The notes under the pieces were generated by a model. The model was not told where the DNA came from and made no database searches. It worked only from the letters and a program-made list of their open reading frames with translations. Below are positions 8,218 to 17,089 of a stretch of 64,000 bases of DNA, piece by piece. The stretch lies in assembly GCA_963782415.1 (NCBI GenBank), contig CAWAJT010000004.1:806001-870000 (forward strand). The letters are read 5' to 3'. This stretch comes from Bog-473 sp963782415. GTDB taxonomy: Bacteria; Actinomycetota; Acidimicrobiia; Acidimicrobiales; RAAP-2. Every line of letters starts with the position of its first letter. Positions within the stretch are counted from its first letter, which is position 1. Position numbers and translations under genes: made by a program.

Positions 8218-9639
8218 TCACTGACCGAGGAGTCGCCCCATTGCGCCGGCCAGCCGGCTCGGGCGGCCCCGCCGGGTCTCGCTGCGGTCGGCCAGTTTCA
8301 TGGTCCAGAGGCCTGCGTTCACGCCGAGCCAGCGCAGCGGCTCCGGCTCCCAGCGCGGCGAGACGTGTCCCACCCACGGGAGTCGGGTCAGCGGTGTATC
8401 CGCCCCGGTGATGAGGTCGGCCAGGGTGCGCCCGGCCAGGTTGGTCGTGGAGACCCCGTCGCCGACGTATCCGCCGGCCCATGCCAAGCCCGTGGCTCGA
8501 TCGAGACCGACCGAAGAGTGCCAGTCCCGCGGGATGCCCAGCGGCCCGCCCCAGGCGTGGGAGAAGCGGGCGTCGGCCACTGCGGGGAAGAGATCCGCCA
8601 ACGTCTGACGCAGGAGCGCGTGCACGGCTGGCTCGCTGTCGAAGCCGGGCCGCACGGTGGACCCGTAGTGGTAGGGCGCCCCCCGCCCCCCGAAGGCGAT
8701 GCGTCCATCGGCGGTCCGCTGCCCGTAAATGATCATGTGGCGATGATCGGCGAAGGTGGCCCGGTTCTCCAGGCCCGCCTGCTCCCAGAAGTCCTCGCTC
8801 AGGGGTTCGGTGGCCACCATGAGGGAGTACACCGGCACGATGGCGCGCCCGAGTCCGGGCAGCGTCGTGGTCCAGGCCTCGGTGGCCCGCACGACGAATT
8901 CGGCCCGCACCGTTCCTCCGGAAGTCACGACCGACGGCCGATCGCCTGCCTCCCCGGCTCGGATGTCGAGCACCCCCGTGTGCTCGTAGATCGACACCCC
9001 GTGGCGCTCGATCGCATCGGCCAACCCCCGAGCCAGGAGAGCCGGCTGTACCACCGCGCAGTGGGGCGTGAAAGTGGCACCGATCGCCCCCACCGCGCCG
9101 ATGACCTCGGCGGTCTCTTCGGGCCCGAGCCAGCGCACGTCGTTCTCGCCGAACCCGAGCGACCGCGCTTCGTCGACCTCGGCCAATGCACGGGCCCGCT
9201 GTGCCTCGCTGCGCACCAGATCCACCGTCCCACCCTTGGCGAAGTGACAGTCGATGCCCTCGCTCGCCGCCGTTGCCCCCACCACGTCGACCGTGTCCTG
9301 CATGGCCCGGCGCATCGCTCGCATGGCATCAAGTCCATGCTGACGGGCGAGGGCGGCGTCCGACGTAGCAAAGAGGGCCGAACACCAGCCGCCATTGCGG
9401 CCCGAGGCGCCGAAGCCCGCCACCTCACGCTCGAGCACGGCGATCCGTAGGGAGGGATCGGCCAGAGCCAGCGAGTGCGCACTCCACAGGCCCGTGAACC
9501 CGGCGCCGACGATGCAGACGTCGACGTCGAGGTCCGCGGTGAGCGCGGGCCGCGGCGGCAGCGGGACCGCGATGTCCTCCCACCAAAGGGACAGGCGCTG
9601 GTAGCCCGATGCGGCCCCCGGCGCTACAGCCGACGCCAC
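8218..9639 (-). CDS. FAD-dependent amine oxidase (PuuB/DadA-like)
   Basis: 473 residues. The N-terminal dinucleotide motif VCIVGAGFTGLWSAHSL near residues 41-57 and the signature GFGASGRNGGWCS are typical of gamma-glutamylputrescine oxidase and related DAO-family enzymes. The C-terminal WAGGYVGDGVSTTNLAGRTL is the second FAD contact. It would oxidise a primary or secondary amine to an aldehyde with release of ammonia or amine and formation of H2O2 or a reduced acceptor. It overlaps the aminotransferase gene by 16 bases. The aldehyde dehydrogenase across the divergent promoter is a natural next step. Substrate assignment to gamma-glutamylputrescine is inference. Confidence 0.85.
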   Translation of the reverse strand: MASAVAPGAASGYQRLSLWWEDIAVPLPPRPALTADLDVDVCIVGAGFTGLWSAHSLALADPSLRIAVLEREVAGFGASGRNGGWCSALFATSDAALARQHGLDAMRAMRRAMQDTVDVVGATAASEGIDCHFAKGGTVDLVRSEAQRARALAEVDEARSLGFGENDVRWLGPEETAEVIGAVGAIGATFTPHCAVVQPALLARGLADAIERHGVSIYEHTGVLDIRAGEAGDRPSVVTSGGTVRAEFVVRATEAWTTTLPGLGRAIVPVYSLMVATEPLSEDFWEQAGLENRATFADHRHMIIYGQRTADGRIAFGGRGAPYHYGSTVRPGFDSEPAVHALLRQTLADLFPAVADARFSHAWGGPLGIPRDWHSSVGLDRATGLAWAGGYVGDGVSTTNLAGRTLADLITGADTPLTRLPWVGHVSPRWEPEPLRWLGVNAGLWTMKLADRSETRRGRPSRLAGAMGRLLGQ

Positions 9640-11072
9640 GCCTCGGTGAGCACCTCGCGCAGCGTGGAGGCGATGAAGTCGAACTCTTCCTGGCCGCAGA
9701 TGAGCGGGGGCGACAGTTGCACGACCGGGTCACCGCGGTCGTCGGCGCGGCAAATGAGGCCTGCCTCAAACAGTGCGCCGGAAAGGAAGCCGCGCAGCAG
9801 ACGCTCGGATTCGTCGTCGTCGAAGGACAGACGCGTCTCCTTGTCCTTGACAAGCTCAATCCCGTAGAAGAAGCCGGCACCGCGTACGTTGCCGACGATG
9901 GGCAGATCCATGAGGCCGTCGAGTGCCTCGCGGAATGCGGGCTCCATGGCGCGCACGTGCTGGAGGATCTGCTCACCCTCGAACACGTCAAGGTTGGCCA
10001 GTGCCACCGCGCAGCTGACGGGATGTCCGGCGAAGGTGAAACCGTGCAGGAAGGATGCTCCCGGGCCGAGGAAGGGTTCCATGAGCCGGTCCGAGGCGAT
10101 CATCGCTCCCAGCGGGGCATATCCCGAGGTCAGACCCTTGGCCACCGTGATGATGTCGGGTTGGTACTCGTAACGGAGCGCGCCGAACCAGTCGCCGAGG
10201 CGGCCGAAGGCACAGATGACCTCGTCGGAGACGAGGAGGACGCCATGACGGTCGCAGATCTCGCGCACGCGGGCGAAATAGCCGGGGGGAGGCGGGAAGC
10301 ACCCGCCGGCGTTCTGCACCGGCTCGAGGAAGACTGCGGCAACGGTGTCCGCCCCCTCACGCTCAATGGCCCGTTCGATTTCGTCGGCAGCCCACTGGCC
10401 GAAGGCCACCTCGTCGTCGGCGAACAGCTCGGCTCGGTAGAAGTTCGTGTTGGGCACTTTGATCGCGCCCGGCACGAGCGGTTCAAAAGGTGTGCGCAAC
10501 TCGGGGATACCGGTGATGGAGAGCGCACCCATGGAGGTGCCGTGATAAGCGATGGTGCGACTGATGACCTTCGTTCGCTGCGGTTGGCCGATCATGCGGA
10601 AGTACTGGCGGGCCAACTTCCAGGCCGACTCCACCGCTTCGGAGCCGCCGGTTGTGAAGAAGAGGCGGTTGAGATCACCGGGGGTGAGGGAAGCGACACG
10701 CTCGGCCAGCTCAATGGCACGGGGGTGGGCGTACGTCCACAGCGGGAAGTAGGCCAGAGTGCTCGCTTGCTTTGCGCCGGCCTCGGCGAGCTCGGTGCGG
10801 CCGTGGCCGAGCTGCGACGTGAACAGTCCCGCCAGGCCGTCGAGATAGCGCTTTCCGTGCTGGTCCCACACGTATGCGCCCTCACCGCGCACAATGACAG
10901 GAACCTCGTGATCCGCGTAGGAGCCCATTCGGCTGAAGTGCATCCACAGGTTCCGCTTTGCGTGATCGCTCAGGTCCGGCATCTCCTGGTCGGTGATCGT
11001 CGCCTCGGGAGGCTCGCCGCTCGTGTTGGAGTCCGCATCCCAACCGACGTGGGCGCTGTTCTTTGCGGTCAT
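9624..11072 (-). CDS. Class III (omega) aminotransferase, putrescine/diamine type
   Basis: 482 residues of fold-type I PLP enzyme with the cofactor lysine at residue 312 (TVAKGLTSGYAPLGA). SDEVICAFGRLG before it and FTTGGSEAVESAWK near residue 145 are standard. The closest character is the SpuC/YhxA group, which uses pyruvate as amino acceptor and acts on putrescine, beta-alanine or similar amines. Alanine dehydrogenase nearby would recycle the alanine formed. The gene overlaps the FAD oxidase and sits 28 bases from the Lrp gene, all on the minus strand. Confidence 0.88.
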   Translation of the reverse strand: MTAKNSAHVGWDADSNTSGEPPEATITDQEMPDLSDHAKRNLWMHFSRMGSYADHEVPVIVRGEGAYVWDQHGKRYLDGLAGLFTSQLGHGRTELAEAGAKQASTLAYFPLWTYAHPRAIELAERVASLTPGDLNRLFFTTGGSEAVESAWKLARQYFRMIGQPQRTKVISRTIAYHGTSMGALSITGIPELRTPFEPLVPGAIKVPNTNFYRAELFADDEVAFGQWAADEIERAIEREGADTVAAVFLEPVQNAGGCFPPPPGYFARVREICDRHGVLLVSDEVICAFGRLGDWFGALRYEYQPDIITVAKGLTSGYAPLGAMIASDRLMEPFLGPGASFLHGFTFAGHPVSCAVALANLDVFEGEQILQHVRAMEPAFREALDGLMDLPIVGNVRGAGFFYGIELVKDKETRLSFDDDESERLLRGFLSGALFEAGLICRADDRGDPVVQLSPPLICGQEEFDFIASTLREVLTEAWRRL

Positions 11073-11100
11073 CGGTCCTCCGATGGTTCAGAGGGGCTGC

Positions 11101-11625
11101 TCATCGCGTGCCCCAGGTGTACGTCTGCTTGGCCAGCTTCAGGTAGAGGAAGGTCTCGGTGGAGCGCACGCCCGGGATGGAGCGCACCGAGTCGTTGAGG
11201 ACATGGAGGAGCCGCTCGTCGTCCTCGCACACGATTTCAGCCAGGATGTCGAACGATCCGGCGCACATCACGACGTAGTCGACCTCCGGCATGGCCGAGA
11301 GCTTCTCGGCCACCAAGCGTGCGTCCCCTTCGACGGTGACACCGATCATGGCCTGGCGGGTGAAGCCGAGCTGCAACGGGTCGGTGACCGCGACGATCTG
11401 CATGATCCCCGATTCGCGCAGCCGCTGCACCCGCCGCCGCACGGCCGCCTCTGACAGCCCGACCGCCTCCGCGATGGCTCCGTAGGGCTGGCGTCCGTCG
11501 CGCTGGAGGGCCTCAATGATGGCCCGGTTCGGCGGATCGAGCAGGGTGCCTGCTGCCTGCACAGAGTCGCTCTGCACCGGGTCGCTCTGGGGGCCCTCTT
11601 CCGCCGACTCGTCGCCGTCGGTCAT
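11101..11625 (-). CDS. Lrp/AsnC-family transcriptional regulator
   Basis: About 174 residues from the ATG at 11625, which follows GAGGAGAG. The N-terminal winged helix (NRAIIEALQRDGRQPYGAIA, then VGLSEAAVRRRVQRLRESGI) is followed by a RAM/ACT-type ligand domain (IGVTVEGDARLVAEKL to TETFLYLKL). The acidic first 35 residues are variable. It is the likely local sensor for an amine or amino acid and faces the divergent promoter of the dehydrogenase operon, where two copies of a GCAGAATT repeat lie. Confidence 0.92.
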   Translation of the reverse strand: MTDGDESAEEGPQSDPVQSDSVQAAGTLLDPPNRAIIEALQRDGRQPYGAIAEAVGLSEAAVRRRVQRLRESGIMQIVAVTDPLQLGFTRQAMIGVTVEGDARLVAEKLSAMPEVDYVVMCAGSFDILAEIVCEDDERLLHVLNDSVRSIPGVRSTETFLYLKLAKQTYTWGTR

Positions 11626-11669
11626 CGCATCTCTCTCCTCGCTGGTCAACGTGGTCCCCAACCTGCTCT

Positions 11670-11720
11670 GCAGAATTGTGTCATCTTGCCCGGCCCAGTC
11701 AAGCAGAATTTCGTCACTTC
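11670..11720. promoter_or_regulatory. Paired GCAGAATT direct repeats, candidate Lrp operator
   Basis: GCAGAATTGTGTCATCTT (11670-11687) and GCAGAATTTCGTCACTTC (11703-11720) are two similar 18-base elements 33 bases apart, about three helical turns. They lie in the divergent promoter between the Lrp gene and the dehydrogenase gene. A third weaker copy, GCAGAACTTCGTCGG, is at 11816-11830 in the first codons of the dehydrogenase. Phased direct repeats suit Lrp-type octamers. Confidence 0.5.
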
Positions 11721-11804
11721 TGGGTCCCGATGTTGCGGAAACGCTTGTTGAGGTCGATCATCTGTGATTCTGTAGGCACTGGGCCGGGTGAGGAAAGGAG
11801 CCGC

Positions 11805-13232
11805 ATGCGCAAGCTGCAGAACTTCGTCGGAGGTGCCTTCCACGACGCCGAGGACGGCCCGAGCGCGCCATTGATCAACCCCAGCACGGGCGAGGTATTT
11901 GCCGAGGCACCCGTCTCAGGTCCCGCAGATATGGACCACGCCCTCGGTGTGGCCGCTGACGCCTTCACGTCGTGGCGGCGTACCACCCCCTCAGAGAGGA
12001 GTCTGGCTCTCATTCGCATCGCCGACGCGCTCGAAGCGCGGGCCGACGATCTCGTCCGGGCCGAGTGTGAGAACACGGGCAAGCCCTTCCAGCTGACCAT
12101 GGATGAAGAGATCCCACCGATGGTCGACCAGATCCGGTTCTTTGCCGGCGCCGCGCGCCACCTCCAGGGCCTGGCTGCTGCCGAGTACTTGGAGGGCCAC
12201 ACGTCGTTCGTCCGGCGTGAGCCACTCGGCGTCTGTGGCGCGGTGACGCCGTGGAACTACCCGATGATGATGGCGGTGTGGAAGTTCGCCCCGGCACTCG
12301 CGGCGGGGAACACCATGGTGCTCAAGCCGTCAGACACGACTCCGGTCACAGCGCTGCTCATGGCCGAGATAATGGCTGAGCACCTCCCGCCCGGCGTGTT
12401 CAACGTGGTGTGCGGCGATCGTGATACCGGGCGGGCATTGGTGACGCACGAGACCCCTGCCATGGTGTCGGTCACAGGATCGGTCCGTGCTGGCATGGAG
12501 GTCGCCGCCGCCGCCGCACCGACGCTCAAGCACGTGCACCTGGAATTGGGAGGCAAGGCGCCCGTCATCGTGTTCGACGACGCGGATCCGGCTGCAGCGG
12601 CCGAGGGTATTGCAGGAGCCGGCTACTTCAATGCAGGTCAGGACTGCACGGCCGCCACCAGGGTGTTGGCCGGGCCCCGCGTGCACGAGGCGCTGCTGGC
12701 GGCACTGGTTGAGCAGGCAGAGGGTACGACGGTGGGCGGGATCGACAACGAGGATGCTGACTACGGACCGCTCAACAACGCCAACCAACTCGAACGGGTG
12801 CGCGGCTTCCTCGAGCGGACACCGTCGCATGCATCGGTCGCCACCGGGGGAGTTGCGGTCGGGGACCGCGGATACTGCTTCGCGCCGACGGTTGTCGCCG
12901 GCCTTCGTCAGGACGACGAGCTCGTGCAGTCCGAGGTGTTCGGTCCGGTCATCACCGTGCAGGAGTTCAGCGACGAAGGTGAGGCGCTGCAGTGGGCCAA
13001 CGGCGTCGAGTACGGCCTGGCGTCGTCGGTCTGGACCAGGGACCACGGCCGTGCCATGCGCATGGCGCGCGACCTCGACTTCGGTTGTGTCTGGATCAAC
13101 ACGCACATCCCGCTCGTGGCCGAAATGCCGCACGGTGGCTTTAAGCGGTCCGGATATGGCAAGGATCTCTCGGCCTACGGATTCGAGGACTACACGCGGA
13201 TCAAGCACGTGATGAGCAACATCGAGGAGTAG
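11805..13232 (+). CDS. Gamma-aminobutyraldehyde dehydrogenase (PatD-like)
   Basis: 475 residues from the ATG at 11805 (AAAGGAG upstream). NAD(P)-dependent aldehyde dehydrogenase with VTPWNYPMMMAVWKFAP near 148-164, catalytic Glu247 (LELGGKAP) and Cys281 in YFNAGQDCTAATR. The FNAGQDCTA context and the C-terminal GYGKDLSAYGFEDYTRIKHV closely resemble E. coli PatD, which oxidises 4-aminobutyraldehyde to GABA. It stands divergent from the Lrp, aminotransferase and oxidase genes and three bases before alanine dehydrogenase. Confidence 0.9.
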   Translation: MRKLQNFVGGAFHDAEDGPSAPLINPSTGEVFAEAPVSGPADMDHALGVAADAFTSWRRTTPSERSLALIRIADALEARADDLVRAECENTGKPFQLTMDEEIPPMVDQIRFFAGAARHLQGLAAAEYLEGHTSFVRREPLGVCGAVTPWNYPMMMAVWKFAPALAAGNTMVLKPSDTTPVTALLMAEIMAEHLPPGVFNVVCGDRDTGRALVTHETPAMVSVTGSVRAGMEVAAAAAPTLKHVHLELGGKAPVIVFDDADPAAAAEGIAGAGYFNAGQDCTAATRVLAGPRVHEALLAALVEQAEGTTVGGIDNEDADYGPLNNANQLERVRGFLERTPSHASVATGGVAVGDRGYCFAPTVVAGLRQDDELVQSEVFGPVITVQEFSDEGEALQWANGVEYGLASSVWTRDHGRAMRMARDLDFGCVWINTHIPLVAEMPHGGFKRSGYGKDLSAYGFEDYTRIKHVMSNIEE

Positions 13233-13235
13233 CGC

Positions 13236-14357
13236 ATGATCATCGGCGTTCCCAGCGAAGTGAAGACCGACGAGTGGCGGGTCGCTCTGACGCCAGCGGG
13301 CGTCCGGGAGCTCACCTCGGCCGGGCACACGGTCTGCGTCCAGAAGGGAGCGGGTGCCGGTTCGTCCATGCCCGACGAGGACTTCGTCCGAACCGGGGCG
13401 AAGATTCTCGACTCGGCCGAGGACATCTGGGCGTCGGCCGACCTCATCTGCAAGGTGAAAGAGCCGATTGCCCCGGAATTTCCCCTCCTGGGAGCACGCA
13501 AGGATCAGATCCTCTTCACCTACCTGCACCTGGCGGCCTCCCGCGAGTGCACGGACGCGCTCGTGGCGGCGGGGAACGTGGCCATCGCCTACGAGACGGT
13601 CCGTCAGGAGGACACCTCGCTCCCACTCCTGGCGCCGATGAGCGAGGTCGCTGGAAGGATGGCCCCCCTCATGGGGTCCCATCACCTCATGCGCCCCGGC
13701 GGCGGCAGGGGAGTGCTGGTCTGCGGCGTCCCCGGGGTGCGCGCCGCCCGCGTGGTCATTCTCGGCGCCGGCGTTGCCGGCTTCGCGGCCGCGACCATGG
13801 CCGTCGGAATGCACTCCGAGGTGTTCATACTCGACCGCAACCTCGACCGGCTGCGCGACGTGGACCACCACTTCCGCGGTGCACTCGAGACCGTTGCCTC
13901 ATCAGAGCACGCCATTGAGGAGGTCTGCCTGGAGGCAGACATCGTCATTGGGGCTGTGCTCGTCGTCGGCGCGCGGGCGCCGCGCCTCGTCTCGGACGCG
14001 CTGGTCGAGCAGATGCGACCAGGTTCGGTGCTCGTGGACATCTCAGTGGACCAGGGTGGGTGTTTCGAGTCGACGCGGCCAACGACGCACTCGCACCCCA
14101 CGTTCGACGTTCACGGCTCGGTCTTCTATTGCGTGGCCAACATGCCGGGTGCTGTGCCGCACACCTCGACGCATGCGCTGGCCAACGCCACCTTGCCCTA
14201 CACATTCCGTATTGCCAATCAGGGCTGGCAGGGCGCCGTGCGATCCGATCCCGCTCTGGCCGAAGGCGTCAACGTCGTGGCCGGTGAGGTGGTCTACAAA
14301 CCGGTGGCCGACGCCCACGGCATGGGCTTCACCCCGTTGGCCCAGCTGTTGGACTGA
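13236..14357 (+). CDS. ald: Alanine dehydrogenase
   Basis: 373 residues, normal length. Arg15, Lys75 and His98 match the pyruvate-binding residues of the family, and RVVILGAGVAGFAAA is the NAD-binding loop. It interconverts L-alanine and pyruvate plus ammonia. Only three bases separate it from the aldehyde dehydrogenase, so they are one operon. A plausible job is to return alanine made by the pyruvate-dependent aminotransferase to pyruvate. Confidence 0.95.
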   Translation: MIIGVPSEVKTDEWRVALTPAGVRELTSAGHTVCVQKGAGAGSSMPDEDFVRTGAKILDSAEDIWASADLICKVKEPIAPEFPLLGARKDQILFTYLHLAASRECTDALVAAGNVAIAYETVRQEDTSLPLLAPMSEVAGRMAPLMGSHHLMRPGGGRGVLVCGVPGVRAARVVILGAGVAGFAAATMAVGMHSEVFILDRNLDRLRDVDHHFRGALETVASSEHAIEEVCLEADIVIGAVLVVGARAPRLVSDALVEQMRPGSVLVDISVDQGGCFESTRPTTHSHPTFDVHGSVFYCVANMPGAVPHTSTHALANATLPYTFRIANQGWQGAVRSDPALAEGVNVVAGEVVYKPVADAHGMGFTPLAQLLD

Positions 14358-14382
14358 CGCGATGAAGACAGTCCTCAGCTCC

Positions 14383-15576
14383 CTAGCCCAGCTGCGAGCC
14401 GACCACCGACACGAATGACACCATTTCGCCCGGGTAGCCCCCGAGGTTGTGGGTCATCGCCAGCCCGCGGTCGGTCGTGGCAATCTGGCGATCTGGCGGT
14501 GCTTCCTTGCGCATTTGGAGCCAGCACTCGAAGAACATGCGCAGGCCTGAGGCGCCAACCGGATGGCCGAAGGACTTCAATCCGCCGTCGGGGTTGATGG
14601 GCAGGTCGCCGTCGAGGTCGAACGTTCCGGCGAGGACTTCCTTCCACGCAGTGCCCCGAGGAGCGAGGCCCAGGTCTTCCATCAGCACCAGTTCGGTCGG
14701 TGTGAAACAGTCGTGCACCTCTGCCATGGCGAGCTGCCGCCGTGGGTCGGTGATGCCCGCCTGCGCGTAGGCGTCCGCCGCCGCTGCCTCGCACTCGGGG
14801 AAATGCGTGTAGTCGTAGCCGGGGTCGATCAGGCCGGAGCCGCTTCCCGCGGCGAAGGAGAGTGCCTTGATGAAGAGGGGCTTGTCCGTGTAGCGCAGCG
14901 CGTCCTCGGCCCGGACCACAATGGCGGCGGCCGCCCCATCGGCCACGCCGGCGCAGTCGAACACGCCCAGGGTTCCTGCCAGCCGTGGTGAGCCCAGCGC
15001 CTGTTCCTTGGTGATCTCGCGCCGGAACTGGGCCCTGGGGTTGCGGGCGCCGTTGTGGTGGTTCTTCACGGCAATCGACGCCAGCACGTCGGCCATGGTC
15101 TCGTCGTCCACGCCGTACTTCTGCCCGTACGCGGGGGCGACCATGGAGAACATGGCCGCCGCCGTCAACGTCCGGGCGGTCCCGTCGCCGGGCGGGTTCA
15201 TCGCATTGAGGCCCTGGAACCCGCTGTCCTTGACTTTCTCGGCTCCGACGGCCATGGCCACGTCGTACGCTCCCGACGCCACGGCGTATACCGCGCCGCG
15301 CAGGGCCTCCGATCCCGTGGTGCAATAGTTCTCCACGCGGGTGACGGGCTTGTTGCGGAGCTGCAGCGGGCGAGCCAGCGTGATGCCACTCATGCCGCTC
15401 TGCGCCGTGCCGAACCAATAGGCGTCGACGTCCTCCTTCGACACCCCGGCCGAGTCGAACGCCTCGGTGCTGGCGTCGACGATCAAGTCATCGAGTCCCT
15501 TGTCCCACAGCTCGGCGAATTTCGTGCAACCCATGCCGACGATGGCAACCTTGTCGCGGATGCCGTGCGAACCCAT
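14383..15576 (-). CDS. SCP-x-type thiolase / acetyl-CoA acetyltransferase
   Basis: 397 residues with the thiolase fold. The nucleophile is in VENYCTTGSEALRGA near residue 88, and conserved later motifs are AEVHDCFTPTEL, LKSFGHPVGASG and MTHNLGG. The last replaces the usual CxG loop with HNLGG, as in thiolase-like proteins that work with DUF35 partners. The ATG at 15576 overlaps the stop of the HMGS-like/DUF35 gene by one base (TGATG), so the two are almost certainly translated together and probably form a complex. Confidence 0.88.
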   Translation of the reverse strand: MGSHGIRDKVAIVGMGCTKFAELWDKGLDDLIVDASTEAFDSAGVSKEDVDAYWFGTAQSGMSGITLARPLQLRNKPVTRVENYCTTGSEALRGAVYAVASGAYDVAMAVGAEKVKDSGFQGLNAMNPPGDGTARTLTAAAMFSMVAPAYGQKYGVDDETMADVLASIAVKNHHNGARNPRAQFRREITKEQALGSPRLAGTLGVFDCAGVADGAAAAIVVRAEDALRYTDKPLFIKALSFAAGSGSGLIDPGYDYTHFPECEAAAADAYAQAGITDPRRQLAMAEVHDCFTPTELVLMEDLGLAPRGTAWKEVLAGTFDLDGDLPINPDGGLKSFGHPVGASGLRMFFECWLQMRKEAPPDRQIATTDRGLAMTHNLGGYPGEMVSFVSVVGSQLG

Positions 15577-17003
15577 CAGTTCTCTCCTCCCGTGCGCACC
15601 GGGCGCGCCTTCCAGAAGTAGTCGTGGATGCCGTCGGCACTGAACAGACGGCGGAACGTCATCTCGACGCGACTGCCGGCGCGGATCTCTTCCGGGTCGG
15701 CATCGGTGAGCTCGACCGGGTACCTGCCACCACCGTCGAAGTCCACGACGGCAAAGACGATCGGTGGGCTCGGCGAGTACGCCAGGCGGTCGATGGTGGA
15801 GGTGACCACGGTGCCGATGGCGTCGGCCATGGCGACTGCCTCCATGTCGTCGACGGCACCGCCCTCCATGGAGACGCGCGAGGGGGGTAGATGGAGTGCG
15901 CCAGAACTGCGGTCCTTGGACCCGACGAAGCCGAACTTCCACTCCTCGTTGCGATAGGCAGCTGTGCTCGAGACTCGGGCCGGCTCCGGGCGGCGCGGAG
16001 GTTCGGGCTGGATTTGGCCCCGCCAGGCCAGGAACTTGGCGTAGGGGAGAGGTGCACCGCTCGCCAGCTGATCGACGACGGGGCGGGCTGGTCGCCATAA
16101 CGACAAGGCCTCGGTCGTGCGCAGGACGACGGCATCGGCGCCGTCGGCCAGGTGCAGGACCACGAGGTGCGTTCCGGTCGGCGTGCTCGCGGCGGCCATC
16201 GATTCGAGGGCGCTGGCGAGGATGAGGAGCGGGTGTGCCGCGCCACTCTGGCCCACGCTCGACGCCAGGTCGTCGATGACGACGGACGCATCGAGCTTCA
16301 GCTTCTTGACCAAGCCCGAGACGGCGCGTCCGTGCATGCCGGTCACGATCAGGTGTCCGACATCGCCGACCTCGAGTCCGGCCGCCTTCACTGCTCTGGC
16401 CAGGGCATCCTGCCCGAGCGCCAGGTAGCGATTCTCTCCGAAGCGCTCTTCCCACAGTTTGGAGGTGCGCTCACCCGGAGCCCGCCAACGGTCCGTGAAT
16501 TCGTCTGTGGCTGAGGCGCTTGCCACCAGCTCGGCCACGACGTCGGGACCGTCGCCGACCAAGGTGGCAGCGCCGGCGTCACCGCCCGCAGACTCGTCAC
16601 CGCTGGTCGGGAGACCATCTCGCATGTCACCGGCGACGACCAGGGTGGTCCCGCTGCCCTTCAGTGCCGCAATGAGACAGCCAAATCCGGAGCGCAGCGC
16701 ACCGCCGAAGTCATAGGCCCCGATGTCGCCCGGGAGTCGGAGGGCGGCTGCGACCGCGGTGGCGTTCGTCTTGTCGAGATACGCCGGCCGAGAGGTTGCG
16801 AACCAGAGGGTGTCCGGTGTGTGCCCTTGCGCCGAGCGCAGGGCGACCCGGGCGGCCTCCACGCCGAGGGTCGTCGTGTCCTCGTCGTGGGAGGCAACGG
16901 CCCGTGTGCCCCTGCCGCCGCCACTGCCCATGAAGGCGGCAATGTCCGAACGGGCCAGCCTCCGGTAGGGCACCGAGCCAGCCGCACTGATGATGCCTCG
17001 CAC
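15576..17003 (-). CDS. HMG-CoA-synthase-like domain fused to a DUF35 OB-fold domain
   Basis: 475 residues from the GTG at 17003. Residues 1 to about 310 resemble the HMG-CoA synthase/ketoacyl synthase fold (TLWFATSRPAYLDKTNATAV, then TTLVVAGDMRDGLP). The last 140 residues look like a DUF35 OB domain (FAVVDFDGGGRYPVELTD). In archaea, separate thiolase, HMG-CoA synthase and DUF35 proteins form one complex. Here two are fused and the thiolase is adjacent. The region where the synthase nucleophile is expected reads FGGALRSGFG, with leucine where archaeal enzymes have FxxACKAG, so HMG-CoA synthesis is doubtful. A palindromic operator sits 33 bases upstream. Confidence 0.78.
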   Translation of the reverse strand: MRGIISAAGSVPYRRLARSDIAAFMGSGGGRGTRAVASHDEDTTTLGVEAARVALRSAQGHTPDTLWFATSRPAYLDKTNATAVAAALRLPGDIGAYDFGGALRSGFGCLIAALKGSGTTLVVAGDMRDGLPTSGDESAGGDAGAATLVGDGPDVVAELVASASATDEFTDRWRAPGERTSKLWEERFGENRYLALGQDALARAVKAAGLEVGDVGHLIVTGMHGRAVSGLVKKLKLDASVVIDDLASSVGQSGAAHPLLILASALESMAAASTPTGTHLVVLHLADGADAVVLRTTEALSLWRPARPVVDQLASGAPLPYAKFLAWRGQIQPEPPRRPEPARVSSTAAYRNEEWKFGFVGSKDRSSGALHLPPSRVSMEGGAVDDMEAVAMADAIGTVVTSTIDRLAYSPSPPIVFAVVDFDGGGRYPVELTDADPEEIRAGSRVEMTFRRLFSADGIHDYFWKARPVRTGGEN

Positions 17004-17035
17004 GGCGCACGAGCCTAACGGGTGGACGGCGGTGG

Positions 17036-17052
17036 TCTGACGGGTCGTCAGA
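17036..17052. promoter_or_regulatory. Palindromic operator TCTGACG-GGT-CGTCAGA
   Basis: A perfect 7-base inverted repeat with a 3-base centre. It lies between the divergent HMGS-like and cyclase genes. The same arms recur at 21292-21310 before the acyl-CoA dehydrogenase operon. This size and symmetry suit a TetR-family repressor. Confidence 0.65.
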
Positions 17053-17089
17053 TCTCCCATTGACGAGGCGCAGGGGGCAAACTGTCCAA

